NCBI RefSeq assembly: GCF_000499845.2
Contig: NC_023759.2
Coordinates: forward strand, 38,711,785 to 38,775,784
Origin: Phaseolus vulgaris
Lineage: Eukaryota; Streptophyta; Magnoliopsida; Fabales; Fabaceae
Reading direction: 5' to 3'
DNA length: 64,000 bases
The notes beneath the pieces were generated by a model. That model saw only the letters and a list, made by a program, of their open reading frames with translations, made no database searches and was not told the origin of the DNA. Position 1 is the first letter of the stretch. Every line of letters starts with the position of its first letter. The translations under genes and the position numbers were made by a program. This document shows, one piece after another, positions 13,472 to 27,162 of this stretch.

Positions 13472-13840
13472 TATTACAAAAGCCAACTTTAACTCTAACA
13501 CAATCTCGATTTATGAGGTGAGATTTGTATTTATTTATATACAATTAAATACTTTAATTTTTAATTGATGTGTCATTTCTAATCTATCTCTTCACATTGA
13601 GAGTGACAGTTTGTGTGTGGGACAACATATTATGAGTGATCCGATAACGGTCCGATAGCGGGTGACACGATAAGCTCAACAAACACTCGATATGATGGAC
13701 TTTAAATGACTCTGATACCATTTTACAAAGTAGACTTTAAACCTAACTCAACTTCATAGATTCGGCTCATGAGATGACATTTGCACCCAGTTATATACAA
13801 TGAAATAATCTAATCTTTAATCGATTAGGATCTCCAATCA
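13472..13840 (-). mobile_element. TRIM-like miniature LTR retrotransposon
   Basis: Two direct repeats of about 120 bp flank about 130 bp of unique DNA: LTR copies at about 13472-13590 and 13721-13840. They share blocks such as TATGAGGTGAGATTTG / CATGAGATGACATTTG and TTATATACAATTAAATA / TTATATACAATGAAATA. Read on the minus strand, the upstream LTR is followed at once by TGGTATCAGA (13720 to 13711), the classical primer-binding site for initiator methionine tRNA. There is no coding capacity. Short LTRs, a tRNA-Met primer site and a tiny interior define terminal-repeat retrotransposons in miniature. The LTRs are clearly diverged, so the insertion is old. Confidence 0.55.
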
Positions 13841-15339
13841 GTATATTATATTAAGAATTTGTTTAGTTTATCAAATAACTTTAACTTTTATAAATTACCT
13901 GTAAAAATATAATTTTATACATGAATTAACAATTTTAATCTGAAAAATATACTAAAAATTTCACATTGATTAAAAATTGAAATATTTTATAATAATAATT
14001 AAATATAATTAATTAAAAATTAAAACATTTTATAATATATAATTGAATGCAAGTTTCTTTTCCTATTAGATGTTAAAATTTATTTTCTAATAATAATTGA
14101 ATGAATTGCGTTGATTGGATTTTCTTTCATCAGATGGAGGAAGAAGAAGAAGTATATACTTAGCCATTAGATATACATGTCTTAATAATATGATTTATTT
14201 GAATAAAGATTTATCATTGATTATGATGTAATAGTTTACCCACATCATAAATTCTTGGTCGGTTCAATACTTGTTTTCTCTCATAAATAAAAGTTTAGTA
14301 AGGAGCACAGTTCATATTGAAGGGTAAAAAAGGAATAAAAAATCCTTAATTGTTTATATGATTTGTCATTACTATTTTCATGTGAGTGTTGTTTTATTTA
14401 TTTTTAAAAGGAACCTATATTGTTGGAAATTGTTGGCACAAAATAAGAATGTAGTGGTAGGAGCATGTGATCTGGAACGAGAAAGTAAAAGAGAAAGATG
14501 AGAAAGGAATAGACATGCGAGCGTGTAGAGAAGGTGCTACAATATTGCCACCGTCGAGTTTGTTTAAAGAAAGATTTCTTAATCATCTGTTTCAAATCTA
14601 TGAAAAAATAATTCAAAGTTATATATATAAATGGTAGACAATAATATTATAAAATTGATCGATTGAAAGTGTTAATATTATAAGACATATGATCACTCCA
14701 AGGTTACTAATTTTTTAGAACTAACTATATTTGCATACTTTAATATCGAGAGTGGTATTATTATTATTCATTAATTATATTTATTTGATATGATTATTAT
14801 GAAAAAAATTATTTATTATCTATATTTATCACTTAAAGATAAATATAAATGTATGATTAAAGTTTTATAATTTGAATTTTAATTGAAATCTCTTAAATTA
14901 TATATTTAATAGAGAATTAAAACTAAACGTGAGTTGAGTGAACTAATATAAATTTATTATATAATTTAGCTTAGTTTTTTTTATGATAATAGTTTAGATT
15001 TTATTACAATAAAATATAATAATCATAAATTGTCCTAATCATACTAAAGAATAGTTTAATATAGTAATGTTTAATTCAATAAGAATAACTAGTTTAATGT
15101 AAGGGAGAAATAAGAAAAGATAGATATCATATAGACTTATGGTGAAATTTTATCACTTAAATTACTTTCTAAATATGATGTTCCTCTAGTTGCATTATAG
15201 TTAAACAATTGAATATGATAATATTCAAAATCCACCGAATAACAAATAATGAGTCGACAGGGCAAGTCATAAATAATAAGTGGTAGAAGAGGAAGAAGAA
15301 TAGTATCAAGAAGGTGTGAAAGGCAATGAATATCATATA
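13841..15339. other. intergenic, AT-rich
   Basis: No gene, RNA or bounded repeat recognised. Short open frames here are scattered and have no domain content. Confidence 0.45.
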
Positions 15340-15720
15340 TTAAGTGATTATATTGTGCATTCACTTGAACATGATGTCTAAATTCCTTTAAACTACCCAA
15401 TGTGGCTTAATTTTATAAAAAGATGGAATCAAGAGATGTCAACAAAGTTGGGGATGTATTTGATTTTCTTGAAGATTTAAAGCAAGTTAATTGTAACTTG
15501 TAAATGGATATTTAAAACTAAATGTGACTTGAAATGCAATATTAGAAGTTATAAATCTACACTCATCATCAAATGTTTCTTATTTTTTAAGGATGACATC
15601 AACTACAAAGAGAACAACCTTCTCTCTTTTGTTTTTAGGAAGGATTTAAGGATTGTTGACTTTGGTGCCTCATTATGATTTAAAGATTTCAAGAAACTCA
15701 TTTTATATATTTTATGTAAG
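15340..15720 (+). pseudogene. Ty1/copia reverse transcriptase fragment
   Basis: Reading through several stops, the frame gives CKWIFKTKCDLKCNIRSYKS and then a stretch ending in KDDINYKEN, RKDLRIVDFGA and HYDLKISR. This follows the opening of the copia reverse transcriptase domain (consensus around G-C-K-W-V-F-K-T-K, then G-x-x-x-R-Y-K-A-R-L-V-A-K-G and D-Y-x-E-T-F). The catalytic YVDD region is absent. It is a truncated, heavily mutated fragment with no LTRs nearby. Confidence 0.5.
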
Positions 15721-16454
15721 TATTTTAATTCTTATATATCATTAAAGAGTACAATAAATGTGAAAAACATGTTATCTAAGATTTGTGTAATAATGTTGAA
15801 TCCTAGAAGATTATACAATACATAAATGTATGTTTATAAACATTGATGAAATTGCCAATAGCTAAAATGGACATTTTGGATCGGGATTTTTCATGTTAAA
15901 AATATAAAGGAAATAACATTGTTATTCATTGTAGTTTGATATTTCTTCAATCATAAACCAATATATACATTAACAAAATGTTTACATATTATTTAAAGTC
16001 TAGAAAATATTATCATTACTCTATCACTAGTTATACTCACTCAACGAATTAAACACATGTATAACTTTGCTTAATCACAATTATGCTAACTTAGTCAAAG
16101 GTCTACTTGCCAAGCAACTTTTAATCTACCAACAAACAAAATTCTCAAGATTTTATTGAATTAAATTTTACTCAACGAATAAATGGTTATCCATCTTAGG
16201 TTTTCAAATCTTAGGTTTTCAAATAAATGAAATCGCACAACAAATAAAATGGTCGCCCAATGACTATGTTGAAAATAGTCATGTAGAAATGCATAGATTG
16301 CACCAAATTGTTCCAACAATGTTGCAGCTTATTTTTTTTAAAAAAAATAAAAGCTTTCATGTTACGCATCACTATGCAACTTAACATCTCAGCTATACTG
16401 ACACCTCGAGTAACAATAATCATTTGCCATCGCATGAAAAAAAAGAATTATTAA
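15721..16454. other. intergenic, AT-rich
   Basis: Nothing recognised. This is the flank on the 3' side of the LINE. Confidence 0.4.
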
Positions 16455-16504
16455 AAAAAAAAAAATACAAAATATATGGGGGGACTGGACCAAAACCCAT
16501 ATGT

Positions 16505-19500
16505 TAACAAAAAAGATACATAGGTAGACTATACCTATTCATAAATAATTCTAAGAACAGACTAGATGGTAGCCTAATATACCAATGAAAAGATTCTCTA
16601 TGAATAAATATTAAATTAGCCAACTTATCAGCACACGCATTCCCTTCACGAAAAATATGAGTAATCCTAAACCTGATTTTCCCACAGTAATTAAGACAAG
16701 TAATCCATCAATTACGAAACATCCAAGGAACATTGGTCCTAGTAGTAAACGCAACACAAACCAAACCAGAATCACATTCTAGTCAGACATTAGTAAGCCC
16801 CATCTTTTGATCTTCCTCCATAGCATGTATAACTCCATAAAACTCAGCAACCAGAGCAGTCTGAACTTCAAGAAACGCATAGGAAGCTCCAATAAATTCC
16901 CTCATACTCCTACGAAAAATACTTCCACAAGTAGCAAGACCAGGATATCTCCTAACAGCCCCATCAGTGTTAATTTTAACCGAGCATGGTGAAGGAAACT
17001 CCTATCTAACAAGAAGAGGACGAAGAACTTTACCAGTACGAGTATTAATACAAAAAAACTTGATCACATTGAAATCCAACATATCATTCTTCATTGAAGC
17101 TTTAGATGAATTACCCACTAGACGAGTTAAATCTTTAATAACTGAAATTGTCGTAGAAACCTCAATCTTATCCTGAAAACGAGCATAATTTCTCATACGC
17201 CATATCATCCAAATAGAAAAAGTTATCACAACAAGCTTAATCAATTTAACCAAAGGACTACCATCACTCTTAATAAAATAGAGAAGATTATCCTTATTAG
17301 AGAAATGAGAAGTAGGATCCAACTCCAAATACGCAAAGCATTAGAACATTCAAAAAATAAATGTTGAATAGATTCCTCATGCTCTTCACAAAGCGTACAC
17401 ATAGAACAAATATGCAGACCTTTATTTTGAATATGTTAATCTGTAGGAAGTCGCCCATGAAAAACTTTCCAAAGGACAAGAGTTTTGGAAGGCGGAAGAT
17501 ATGAAGACCAAATAAATTTACCCAAACCACATGGAACTCCTGGACCCAAGAGAAAAGTCCTAGCTGATTTAAGAATGAAAAGACCAGACTCATCTAGAAT
17601 CCAATTAGGAATATCTTGTTTCGCCCTAACCATGATATGACTAAAAAGATGAGGTATTTGCTGTAAAAACAATGGAATATTCCAATCACCACCTACCCAA
17701 AGCTGAGAGACTGTATCCGGAATGCTAGCACCATCAGATAATCCTACAATATTTGCTAAAGAAGTAGTAACACACCATTTATCATTCCAGAAATTAATAA
17801 AAGAACTTGTACCAACAGTCCAAGAAGTATAATCAAGTATAATAGAATAAAACTGTTTAATTCCAGGCCAAAGAGATGAGGATGTATAAAGCATTCGAAA
17901 CTCGTATTTTAATTTAAGAACCATGACTTTCAAGAGTAAAGACCAAGGCCTATTGCTATAAGGAAAGTTCCAAGCAAGCTTAAGAAGGTATGCATTATTT
18001 TCATGGTGAAGGTTAATAATCTTCAAACCTCCATTCTCAAAGGGAAAATAAATCGTAGCCCAATTAACAGTAGCTATACATTTTTTTTCAAAATATCACC
18101 AGTCCAGATAAAATTTTGACACCACTGCTCAACTTGCTTAAGAAAAGAGACAAACCATTTATACAAATTAAAACTATAAGCTAGAAGACCCGTAATCACC
18201 GTATTGACCAACTGAACACAACCCATCATGCTAAGAGATTTACCTTTGCAAGAAGCAAGCTTCAATTTGACTTTATCAGCCAAAGGTTGAAGAAAACGAC
18301 CCCTTGGAGCACCAACAAAAATAGACACTCCTAAATAAGTGAAAGGCAAACAACCATGACTACAAGAAAGAATACGTTGAATTTTGGTGACAAATCTTGT
18401 AGAATTATCCATGGTGAAAAAACTACTCTTAGAATTATTAACATATTGACCGGAGAAGTCACCATATGTTTTAAGAAAAATACTCAAATTTCTAAGAGAC
18501 TTATTATTTGACCTATAGAAAACAAAAATGTCATCCGCATATAAAATATGAGAGAGTGTGAGAAAACCTTGCAGACTAGCCATATGTAGTATCTTCTTAT
18601 CATAAACAAGCTTTAAGAGACCTTTACTAAGAACTTCCTCTGTAAGATATAAAAGTAGAGGAGACAAAGCATCACCTTGTCTAACACCTCTACTACAAGG
18701 AAAAAAAACCCACCAAACTGCCATTTATTCTGATAGAAAGTATAACTAACGAAGAATAGTACTAATTCAACCGACAAACAAGGGGTGAAAACCAAAGCGT
18801 GACAAAACTAATAATAAAAAACTCCAACTCAGAGTGTCAAAGGCTTTGTGAATAATTTACCAACAAGAATGATAGAAAACACCACCAAAACCATCAAGAC
18901 CAGAAGCACTATTACCATTAAGGTTAAAAACAACATTCTTGATTTCCAAAAAATCAGGACATTTAATCAACATCATATTCTTCTTAGAGGAAACCAACTC
19001 AGGAATATAAGTACCAATAAAATCTTCCATATTGCATGTATCTTGATCATGAGACATAGACTCAGCATAAAGAGCATTACAAAAGTCCAAAATATGTTCC
19101 TCAATGAGTTAAGGATCCTCAATAACCACATTGTCAATTCGTAGACGATGAATCCCACTAGAATTATTTCTCCTCTTGACCACAACATGGAAAAAAGCAG
19201 TATTTCTATCCCCGTCTTTAAACCAAAACATCTTAGCCCTTTCTTTCCAAAACAAATACTGACAATGAAGAGCCTGATCAAACTCCTCCTTAGCGATCTT
19301 TTCTTGATAGAGAAGCCCATTAATATCAGACATACTAACAGTCTTTAAGGTTTGTTGAATACCAAGGAGGAGACCCTGCTTAAGAAGAACAAAATTGTGA
19401 ACATTACCAAAAGAATTTTTATTCCAGTCACGGAGCTCAATTTTCAAAAATTTTAACTTATGTTGTAAAATAAACATAGGACACCCAACAACCTTATTAT

Positions 19501-20276
19501 CCCAAGAATCGTGAATAAGCTTCAAACATGATTTATCCTGAAGCACATGGAAAAGAAACGAAAATTACTAACCTTCCTCAAATAATTACTAGCAAGACTA
19601 GCAAGTATAGGGGAATGATCAGAACAATTTTTAACAAGAACCTGATAAGTACAAAAATCTCGTGCATCCAGACACACTCCGTTACATAACGCTCTATCCA
19701 GTCTTCTATGAATACTATGCAACCCTCTCCTTCCATTACACCAAGTATAACAAGTTCCAGTAAAAGTCATGCAAGAAAGATCATTAGAGTTAATCCAATC
19801 AAGGAATTCATTACAAGAAACCTGATTAGAAGCCACCCCCCTTTACAGTCATCTACCGAGAGCACAATATTAAAATCTCCCATAATACACCAAGGCCCTA
19901 TGAAGGAACTAAGATCCCTCCACAAAAATCGTCTAGCCACGTATACGTTAGCACCATAAGCACCTGCAAAGTTAAAACATTTATCATGCAAATGGCAAGT
20001 TATAGAAATAAACTGTTCATTTACCAAGAAATTTCAGACCAAAGTAGGAATCGACAAACACCAAAGCTTAGCAACTTTATTAACAATAGGAGACATAGCC
20101 ACCAAATGCATATTAATAGATTTGAAAAGGACTTCAAAAGCATTAGTGTACGACACCTTAGGTTTAGCAAGAAAAACCAGAAGGGGTTTATGTAGTTTAA
20201 GTAAACTAATCAACATCTCCACAATTTTGTGGTTTCCCAGTCCTCTAACATTCTAGAAAAATGAAGAGACCTTCAT
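16505..20276 (-). pseudogene. LINE ORF2: endonuclease / reverse transcriptase / RNase H polyprotein
   Basis: The ATG (20276-20274) overlaps the ORF1 stop. The opening NVRGLG (20235-20252) is preceded by a TAG (complement of 20253-20255) where Trp is usual. Endonuclease: GDFN at about 19875. Reverse transcriptase: GVRQGDALSPLLL near 18680 and catalytic YADD at 18530-18541. Next is zf-RVT (LWKVFHGRLPTD, then CTLCEEHEESIQHLFFEC at about 17340-17470). RNase H (about 16600-17010) shows NTDGA, AEFYG and ECDS, which carry three catalytic acids. Several stops and frameshifts interrupt the frame, for instance a TGA just before LECDS. The catalytic motifs are better preserved than the frame, as expected for a formerly active copy. 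Confidence 0.85.
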
Positions 20277-21960
20277 TGTGACGTTGTGGAGAGGATTGTC
20301 TTAACAGTTTTTTTGGATTTACCAGTCTCCTTAGGTGGTCTCCCTGGTTTTATTTTAGTGCAAACTATTTCCTCCCCAATATCACTGTCATCCTCATCCA
20401 TCTCATTAGGATCAACCCCAAATTTTGAAACAACATTTGTAGTTTCCAAGCCATCAAGAGAGGAAAAGTGATTTTGCAAGATCAACCATAGTGCTTTAAC
20501 ATCCCCAAGAGGTTTAGCCTTCCGAGGGGATGTATGAGGCGACGAATGTGGTACAATTATAATAGCAGAGACCTCCACATGATGACCATCAATTAGATTT
20601 GTAGTTGGTATGTTAGAACCTGCCGGTGATTTAGCCCTCCGAGGAGAGGTAGAAACAATCACAAGAGCAAAGACCTCCACATGATGATCATCAATAGGAT
20701 TCGTAACAATATAAGGATCACCTCCCACATCTGTGGAGTCCAAACCCTCGAGAGAGGAAAAATGATTTTGCAGGACCAATGATGGGGATGGTACAGTCAC
20801 AATTGCAGAGATCTCCTCGTGATGACCATCAATTGGCGTATTAATTGGTGTTGTAGAATCTGCAGGTGATTTAGCCCTCCGAGGAGAGGTGGGACACAAT
20901 GAAGATGGTACCGCCACAGGAGCCCGGACCTCCACATTATGATCCTCAATAGGCTCATGAGACTGTGAGTCATTCGCTTGCATAATAGCAGGTAACATCT
21001 TCTGATCTGGGAAATCCGATGTGTGAAGGGACAACCCCTGCCTGGATTTATGATCTGAGGCATCCTTAAGAGGAGGCATATCAGCAAAATCATCCTCCAC
21101 TCTGCCTGGTTTATCATAAGCAATGTGGCCCAAGGGGGACCCTGCATTAGCCTCGCCAGGAACATCAATGTTCAATGTGGGGCCTACCACGAGCTTCGGT
21201 TGCAGAACTTTCTTCTGATACTCTTTACGTTGTTTAGGAACCGTGGTCCTCCCCTGATTCCGTTCATCAGATATCTTCTCAGAAGGTTTATGTTGAGGCC
21301 CAGGAACACAACCCTGAGCATGAATCACCCCGCACTGAGCAAGCTCATGTCCTATCATCTTACAATGAGAGCAAAAAGGAAGGAGTCATTAATATTCTAC
21401 ACCAGCTACAAAAGTATAGTCTGGACGTTCAACCCATATGTGATCGGGAAGAGGGGACAACATATCAATATCCACCAGGACTCTAGCAAACATACCCCTA
21501 TTCTTTCTCGTAGTACTTTCATCCAAAGACAAAGGAGTACCAAGACCTCTGATGATGGAAAAAAATCACCCTTGGTTTCCAATACTCCAAAGGCAATTTG
21601 TGGATTTGAATCCAGACCTGAGCTTTGGTACTCTTCATAGTAGCCAGAATAAAGTTTTTTGTCCAGACAAACAGTCTTAAGAAACCCGAAGATAACTTCA
21701 AGGAACCCATTCCGAGGACCCATCGCATGTCTTCTATAGAAGCGAACTCAAACTCATAAAAACCTTTTCCAAGAGGGATTGTTTTCCATATGGTCCAAGA
21801 ACCTTCCACACCGGCTGCAACTTTTTAGTTAAATCCTGATGTGTGAGAGGTTTATCTCCCTTAAAAAGAATAACTTGATCATGTAGATGTGTATTGCAAT
21901 TCTCAAGGCTAATAAAGTAATATGCCTCATCGTTCCAGACTACGATCATATCTCCTTCAA
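20273..21960 (-). pseudogene. LINE ORF1: DUF4283 and CCHC zinc-knuckle nucleic-acid-binding protein
   Basis: The upstream part (about 21960-21390) reads with frameshifts through WKTIPLGKGFYEFEF, KAQVWIQIHKLPLEYWKP and ARVLVDIDMLSPLPDHIWV, the DUF4283 fold of plant LINE ORF1. Two adjacent stops (TAA TGA, complement of 21386-21391) separate it from the CCHC knuckle CSHCKMIGHELAQC (21332-21373). After the knuckle, 361 codons stay open to a TGA at 20273-20275. This tail contains imperfect repeats of a HHVEV...TSPRRAKSP module and of LQNHFSSLEGL. The TGA overlaps the ORF2 start codon. ORF1 proteins coat the LINE RNA and act as chaperones in retrotransposition. Confidence 0.75.
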
Positions 21961-22000
21961 TAAGAAAAAAAAATGTATAATTCTCAAAACATGAACAAAT

Positions 22001-25000
22001 ATTTTCTATATAAGACCATATTTCACCTAATAGGACAGTAGGAATAGGAATAAATGAGTAACTGATTAAAAAAATACATTCGAAAGCCACATAATATTTT
22101 ATGTAGTTTAAAATAGTAATTATAATTTTTTAATATTTATATTAAAACTTTAGACATTACGGAAAGAAAGGAACGTATAAAAAGGTGTGGCGGGAATTAT
22201 TTTTTGATGGAAAAGCGTGCGAAGATTTGAGGAAAGATAAAGCTTTGTCGTAAATAAATAATAGAAAAAATATGCCTACAGTGTTATAGATAATATTACT
22301 AATGTTTTCTTTAATTGTGTTTAAAATTTTATTTTTAACAATTACAACATATTTAATAAAGTACATAGTATTAAGATAAAATTTTAAATATAATTAAAGA
22401 ACAAAACCTACAATACCAATGATTTTATAGGTAAGTTTTGTTAAAAAAAACAACAGTTTCTAGACATGATTTTTCTGCTAGATCGGAAACGAAGTATATT
22501 ATTAATGAGAAATTAGAGACGTGTGAGATTTCTAAACCTTCACGTGACAACAGAAGCAATGTTAGCAGGAACATATATAAAAAAAAATAAAAGAATTTAT
22601 AAACAAAAATTATTTTAGATATTAAAAAGTAGGTTATACATAAACTAACTTATAAAAATGTTAATATTTCTTTATATTTATATTTGACTGTTACTCAAAT
22701 AAATAAATTTACTTTTTATAAATATTTATAAAAAAAGCTATTTCATGTGGTTCAGAAAAAGTAACAGCCAACTGGACTCCACCATGTTCACTTTTACAAT
22801 TCAGTTTTTTTTTTTAGACCAAATTCAAAATATGAATTAGCATAATTATAAAAGAAAGAAAAAATAAATAAAAGGTAGGTTGATCCACCGACCTTATTAT
22901 TTCTAAGAAAACACATACTTCTCACTGACTCTTTCACTCTGAGTCAGACCAAGCATGCTCAAAATTACTACTATTTTTGTTCTTGCATTTCACCCAAACT
23001 TACCAACCAATGCTTATGCACTTCCCATTCAGATCTTAGGATAATAGTTATGGTATATAGAGAATTGATAATTATTTTAGATTACAACTGCTAAAAAAAA
23101 TTAAAAAATTTGGCTGCAACATATCAATATTGATCTGCAACCCATCATTTATTTTTAAATTCAAAATTATCTGTGATTTTTCTGGATTTTAACATCTAGA
23201 AAACATCATTATGCTTCTAGAAGACACATTTCAGTTTTGAATTTGTATATCCAAAAAACTGTCTTATTTGTGTTGTGGATATAAATATCTAAAAAAATAA
23301 GAGTAAAACAAATATTTTTTTTATCGTGTTGGGTGTAGGTCATAATTGATATGGTAAATTAAAAAAAAATTGGTGTTTTTGTCTGAATAATTGTCGAAGT
23401 AACATTTTTTTTTTATTTCTAAGACAAAATTTACCAATATATCACTAATGTTGCATAGTCATTTTATTCAAAAACCTGTTTCTTCTACCTTCCATATTAT
23501 AATTATGAACATGGTTTAAGATGCACAAATAAATAAGTATTTAATTTCCAGAATATCCTCTTTCCTTTTTCCTCCACACCAAAAAAGAAAAGTTGCAAAA
23601 GGCATAGGGCATTGTAAATAAGGAAAAAAAAGACTTACACAAGGTTGAAAAAGAACCAATTAGGTTATTGATTTCCCATGTATCTTTGGAGAAGCTTCGT
23701 GTCTTTAACTTTTTCCCTTTGGCATCACAACACTGCTTTATAATTCTTGGACTCCGCCCAAACATTTTCTTATTATCTCTACTATGAGATCGATACCTTA
23801 ATAACACCAAATCATAGTGCACAAAGAAGTTTGAAATTATCTAGATTTTGTCCCAAAATAAGTTTTATTCTATAATAATTGCATGTTAAGAGAGTATGGA
23901 GATGAGAGAAGTTTATTTGTAATGATTGAATTGCGATATAATAAATACAATACTAACAGACAGAAGGACCACTGCTGTTCTGTCGTATAACCTAAAATTG
24001 ATCACGGGTTTGTAAACTATGCAATGATTTGTTTTTTTATTTTATTGATGATTCAAAAGGTATTAGTGATATTGTTTATTATATATTATTCAAATATTTT
24101 AATACAGTCAATAATTCATTGTCAACTAATCAAATGACATCAATCAGTGTTTGAAACTACTAAATGGACTAAGTAATTATGCATTTGACTCATTCTAATT
24201 CCAAAACAATCTTCAGATTCTATTGGATTGATTTTGATTACACATAATTAAACTCTCACGATTCCAGATAAGTTAAATTACCACAAATATATCTTTATAA
24301 TAAACAAACAATTAGAGTTTAGAATCTTCAAATGTTTATTTATCATCAAATTTTAGTCATCTCTATGTTAATTTTGCATGTTTATAATCTTGTATCGCTC
24401 TATGTAATAATTTGATGTATAGTAATTTTTATATCAAAATTTATATATTTATAATTACTTTTAATACACTTTCGTAAAATATATAATAAAGTTTAAGGTT
24501 TAGAGTTTAAATTTTAAAGCTAAAATAGTGTTGGAGAAGAAGGTAATTGTGTACGGGAAATATTCAACTTTTGTAAGAGAATGAAGAGAAGAAAAAAAAG
24601 GTGCAAGATGAACCCTAATTGAAAATAGAAGAAAAAGACAATGAACATGAAAAAAGATAAAAGTATTTACTATTCAGTGTGTTTAGAAAATACAAGGTAT
24701 ATTATATAAAAGGAAAAATAAGCAAACAGAAAAATACCCAAAATAAACTAACTTGAAAACAAACTAAGCTAACCCAAAACCAAACTAACAAATAATAAAT
24801 AACAAACTTTATCAAGATAACTTATGTTAAGTTAAATTGTCATTTCCTTGACTGAAATATCGATGGTTGTATAATTTATAATTATGACCAGTTTGATCTA
24901 AAAAATCAAGTCCAACTTTTTTATGCTTCTAAGCTATACGAATTTTGATATATTAAAAGTATTTTAAATTATTAAAATTGATGTAAATTAGAAGCATAAA

Positions 25001-25733
25001 AAAGAACATTAAAAAAATTAATAAAAGATTCAAATAAAAATGAGCAAGTATAATTAAAAATAGTAAGATATCTTACACAAACTACTTTTATTTTATATAT
25101 ATCCATTAGAAATCACGGAATGAATAACTAATTATACTAAAACTTTTCATTCTCCGGAAGCTAATATATGCTCTCACTTTCTTTTATGATAAAAGAAAAC
25201 GATAAAAAAATATGTACATAAAAAATAGTCAAAATAGTTACTAAAATATCGGTTAAAGTTATAAAAGATATGTACATAAAAAAAATAGTCTTAAAATCAA
25301 ATTATATTTTGTTAATCGAAGAGATATCTATTTACAACTATTTTTTTTATAAATAATATAATAAATAGTAGAGTATTGAATTACGTATTCTCTCTGGTAT
25401 TTAAGACTAAGTAAATAAATATTTATAAATAAATAAATACTTGAATACTGACTTTTGAATTTGAAATTCCGAAAATTATGAGTTATAAATAATTATTCAA
25501 TTTTGATATAGATGACAATTGGGCATATTCATTATACATTAGGAGCACTTACAATATAAAATAAAATGTGTATAAAGGTAGTTACAAAAATAATTCAGAT
25601 TATTAATTGTTATAAGTGAGTAGTTTCCTGTATACAATAAAAAAACAAAATATGTAAGAATAAAAATATAAAATAATATGTATGTAAAAAAGTTAAAAAA
25701 TCAAATTATTAATAATCATAAATTATAGGCAAA

Positions 25734-25779
<46 letters not shown>

Positions 25780-27162
25780 CGATAAGTGAGCTGTAGGTTA
25801 AAAATAGTGTATGAAGATACGTAGTTTGAAAACGGATAACTTAAAAAAAATCCTTAATTATGTTTCTAATCGGAGTTATCAAGATAAAAATAAGGATGAT
25901 ATTCTTATCGTTATTATTCTATGTTCTTAAGATTATATTATATATTTGAATTTAAGGGTTAACATGAATAAGACGAATGAATTACAAAGAAAAGTTATAC
26001 TTTTACATCTTTTTAATATAGCATCTATTTAACAACTTCATTTAATAATATAATATGATTTAATTTAAATAATATAATTAAAGCCCATTTGTAGTAGTTA
26101 TAACAGCCCAACTTCTTACACTTCAGTGAAGAAAATTACTTTATACACCTTCATATTTTCTTCCCACACTCCTAATCCTTTTGAAATACTCATTTTACTC
26201 TTTATAATTTATATCTCTTGCCATATTTTTGCTTCATTTTAGATGCAGGATTGGCTATGGCACCATTGTGAACATGCATACCTGAACATGACACCATTCA
26301 AGGCCATGGCTATATGCATACTTGAGAACATGCATATTTTTGTCAAATTCTTCATTTTCACACTGCTTTGTGGACAGGAGAAAATAGGCTTTCGTGGTGA
26401 ACAAAAAGTTAATTTTGAGTTAATTAATTAAAAAAAATCAGATTGTACAATTTAAAAATAAAAAAATTAAATTTAAATTATGTAATCTCAAATATATTTT
26501 CGAATTAATTCGAAAATTCTTTACAATATGAACCCAAAGTTTAAAAAAAAACTGCGTTTGAGGATTTTTTTTTATATTTCTCAATATTAATGGGAGTCAT
26601 ATTTATTAATAAAATTCAACATGGAATGAAGGTCTTTTCTTCATATACCAAAAAAAAGTGTGAAATCATAAAATAGTTCTTAAATATTTTCAAACTTGAT
26701 CACTCATATCCTCCTTAAAGGAGAAGTAATCCTTTTTGGGAATACTATAAATGAATTAACACTTTCCTAATGTTTTTGTTTGAATTAAAAGTGAATGTGT
26801 AATAATTTAAGAAAGTGAATTTGAAATTATTTTGAGAGAAAAAATAAGAAAAAAATGAATTTGTGGGTAAAATTTGTTAAAGTTTGTAAGTGATGTGATG
26901 GTTGTGACAAATTTTTAATTTTTATAAAATATTTAAAATGTAAGTTAAAAAATCATGTTTTCTTAAAAAATTAACATAATATTAATATAATAATATATAT
27001 AAAAAAGTTATAATATTATATAAATATTAAGAAAATATAATAAAGTTATAATTTAATAAAACTAAAAAAAATTAAAGATAACATAATATATACATTTTTA
27101 GCATTAAAATATACCATAAAGTTAAAACTTGATTGCATAATAATGTAACGTGTGTGTGAGAG
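22001..27162. other. intergenic, AT-rich, no gene recognised
   Basis: About 5 kb with only short frames lacking domain content. A (TA)20 microsatellite lies at 25737-25776. A short direct repeat (ATATGTACATAAAAAA followed by ATAGTC) occurs at about 25209 and 25269. The 62-codon frame at 26243-26431 is discussed among the rejected items. Confidence 0.5.
25737..25776. repeat. (TA)20 microsatellite
   Basis: Forty uninterrupted bases of alternating T and A. It is likely to be length-polymorphic. Confidence 0.95.

Larger units (their letters stand above)
16455..22000 (-). mobile_element. L1-type LINE (non-LTR retrotransposon), near full length, inactive
   Basis: On the minus strand the order is ORF1 (DUF4283 RNA-binding domain, then a CCHC knuckle), ORF2 (apurinic-type endonuclease, reverse transcriptase, zinc-binding zf-RVT, RNase H), and a 3' end rich in C then T (GTCCAGTCCCCCC, then a long T run at 16453-16466 as seen from this strand), typical of plant L1 elements. 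It has no LTRs. ORF1 and ORF2 each contain stops and frameshifts. The 5' end is placed only approximately, and no target-site duplication could be fixed by eye. Confidence 0.85.

Noticed and set aside
23541..23822. 93-codon minus-strand frame with Cys and Lys/Arg residues
   Set aside because: No domain, no paralogue in the window and no splice context.
26243..26431. 62-codon frame beginning MQDWLWHHCEHAY, in a locally less AT-rich patch
   Set aside because: It has Cys/His and hydrophobic content but no family I recognise, and no neighbouring exon with matching splice sites.
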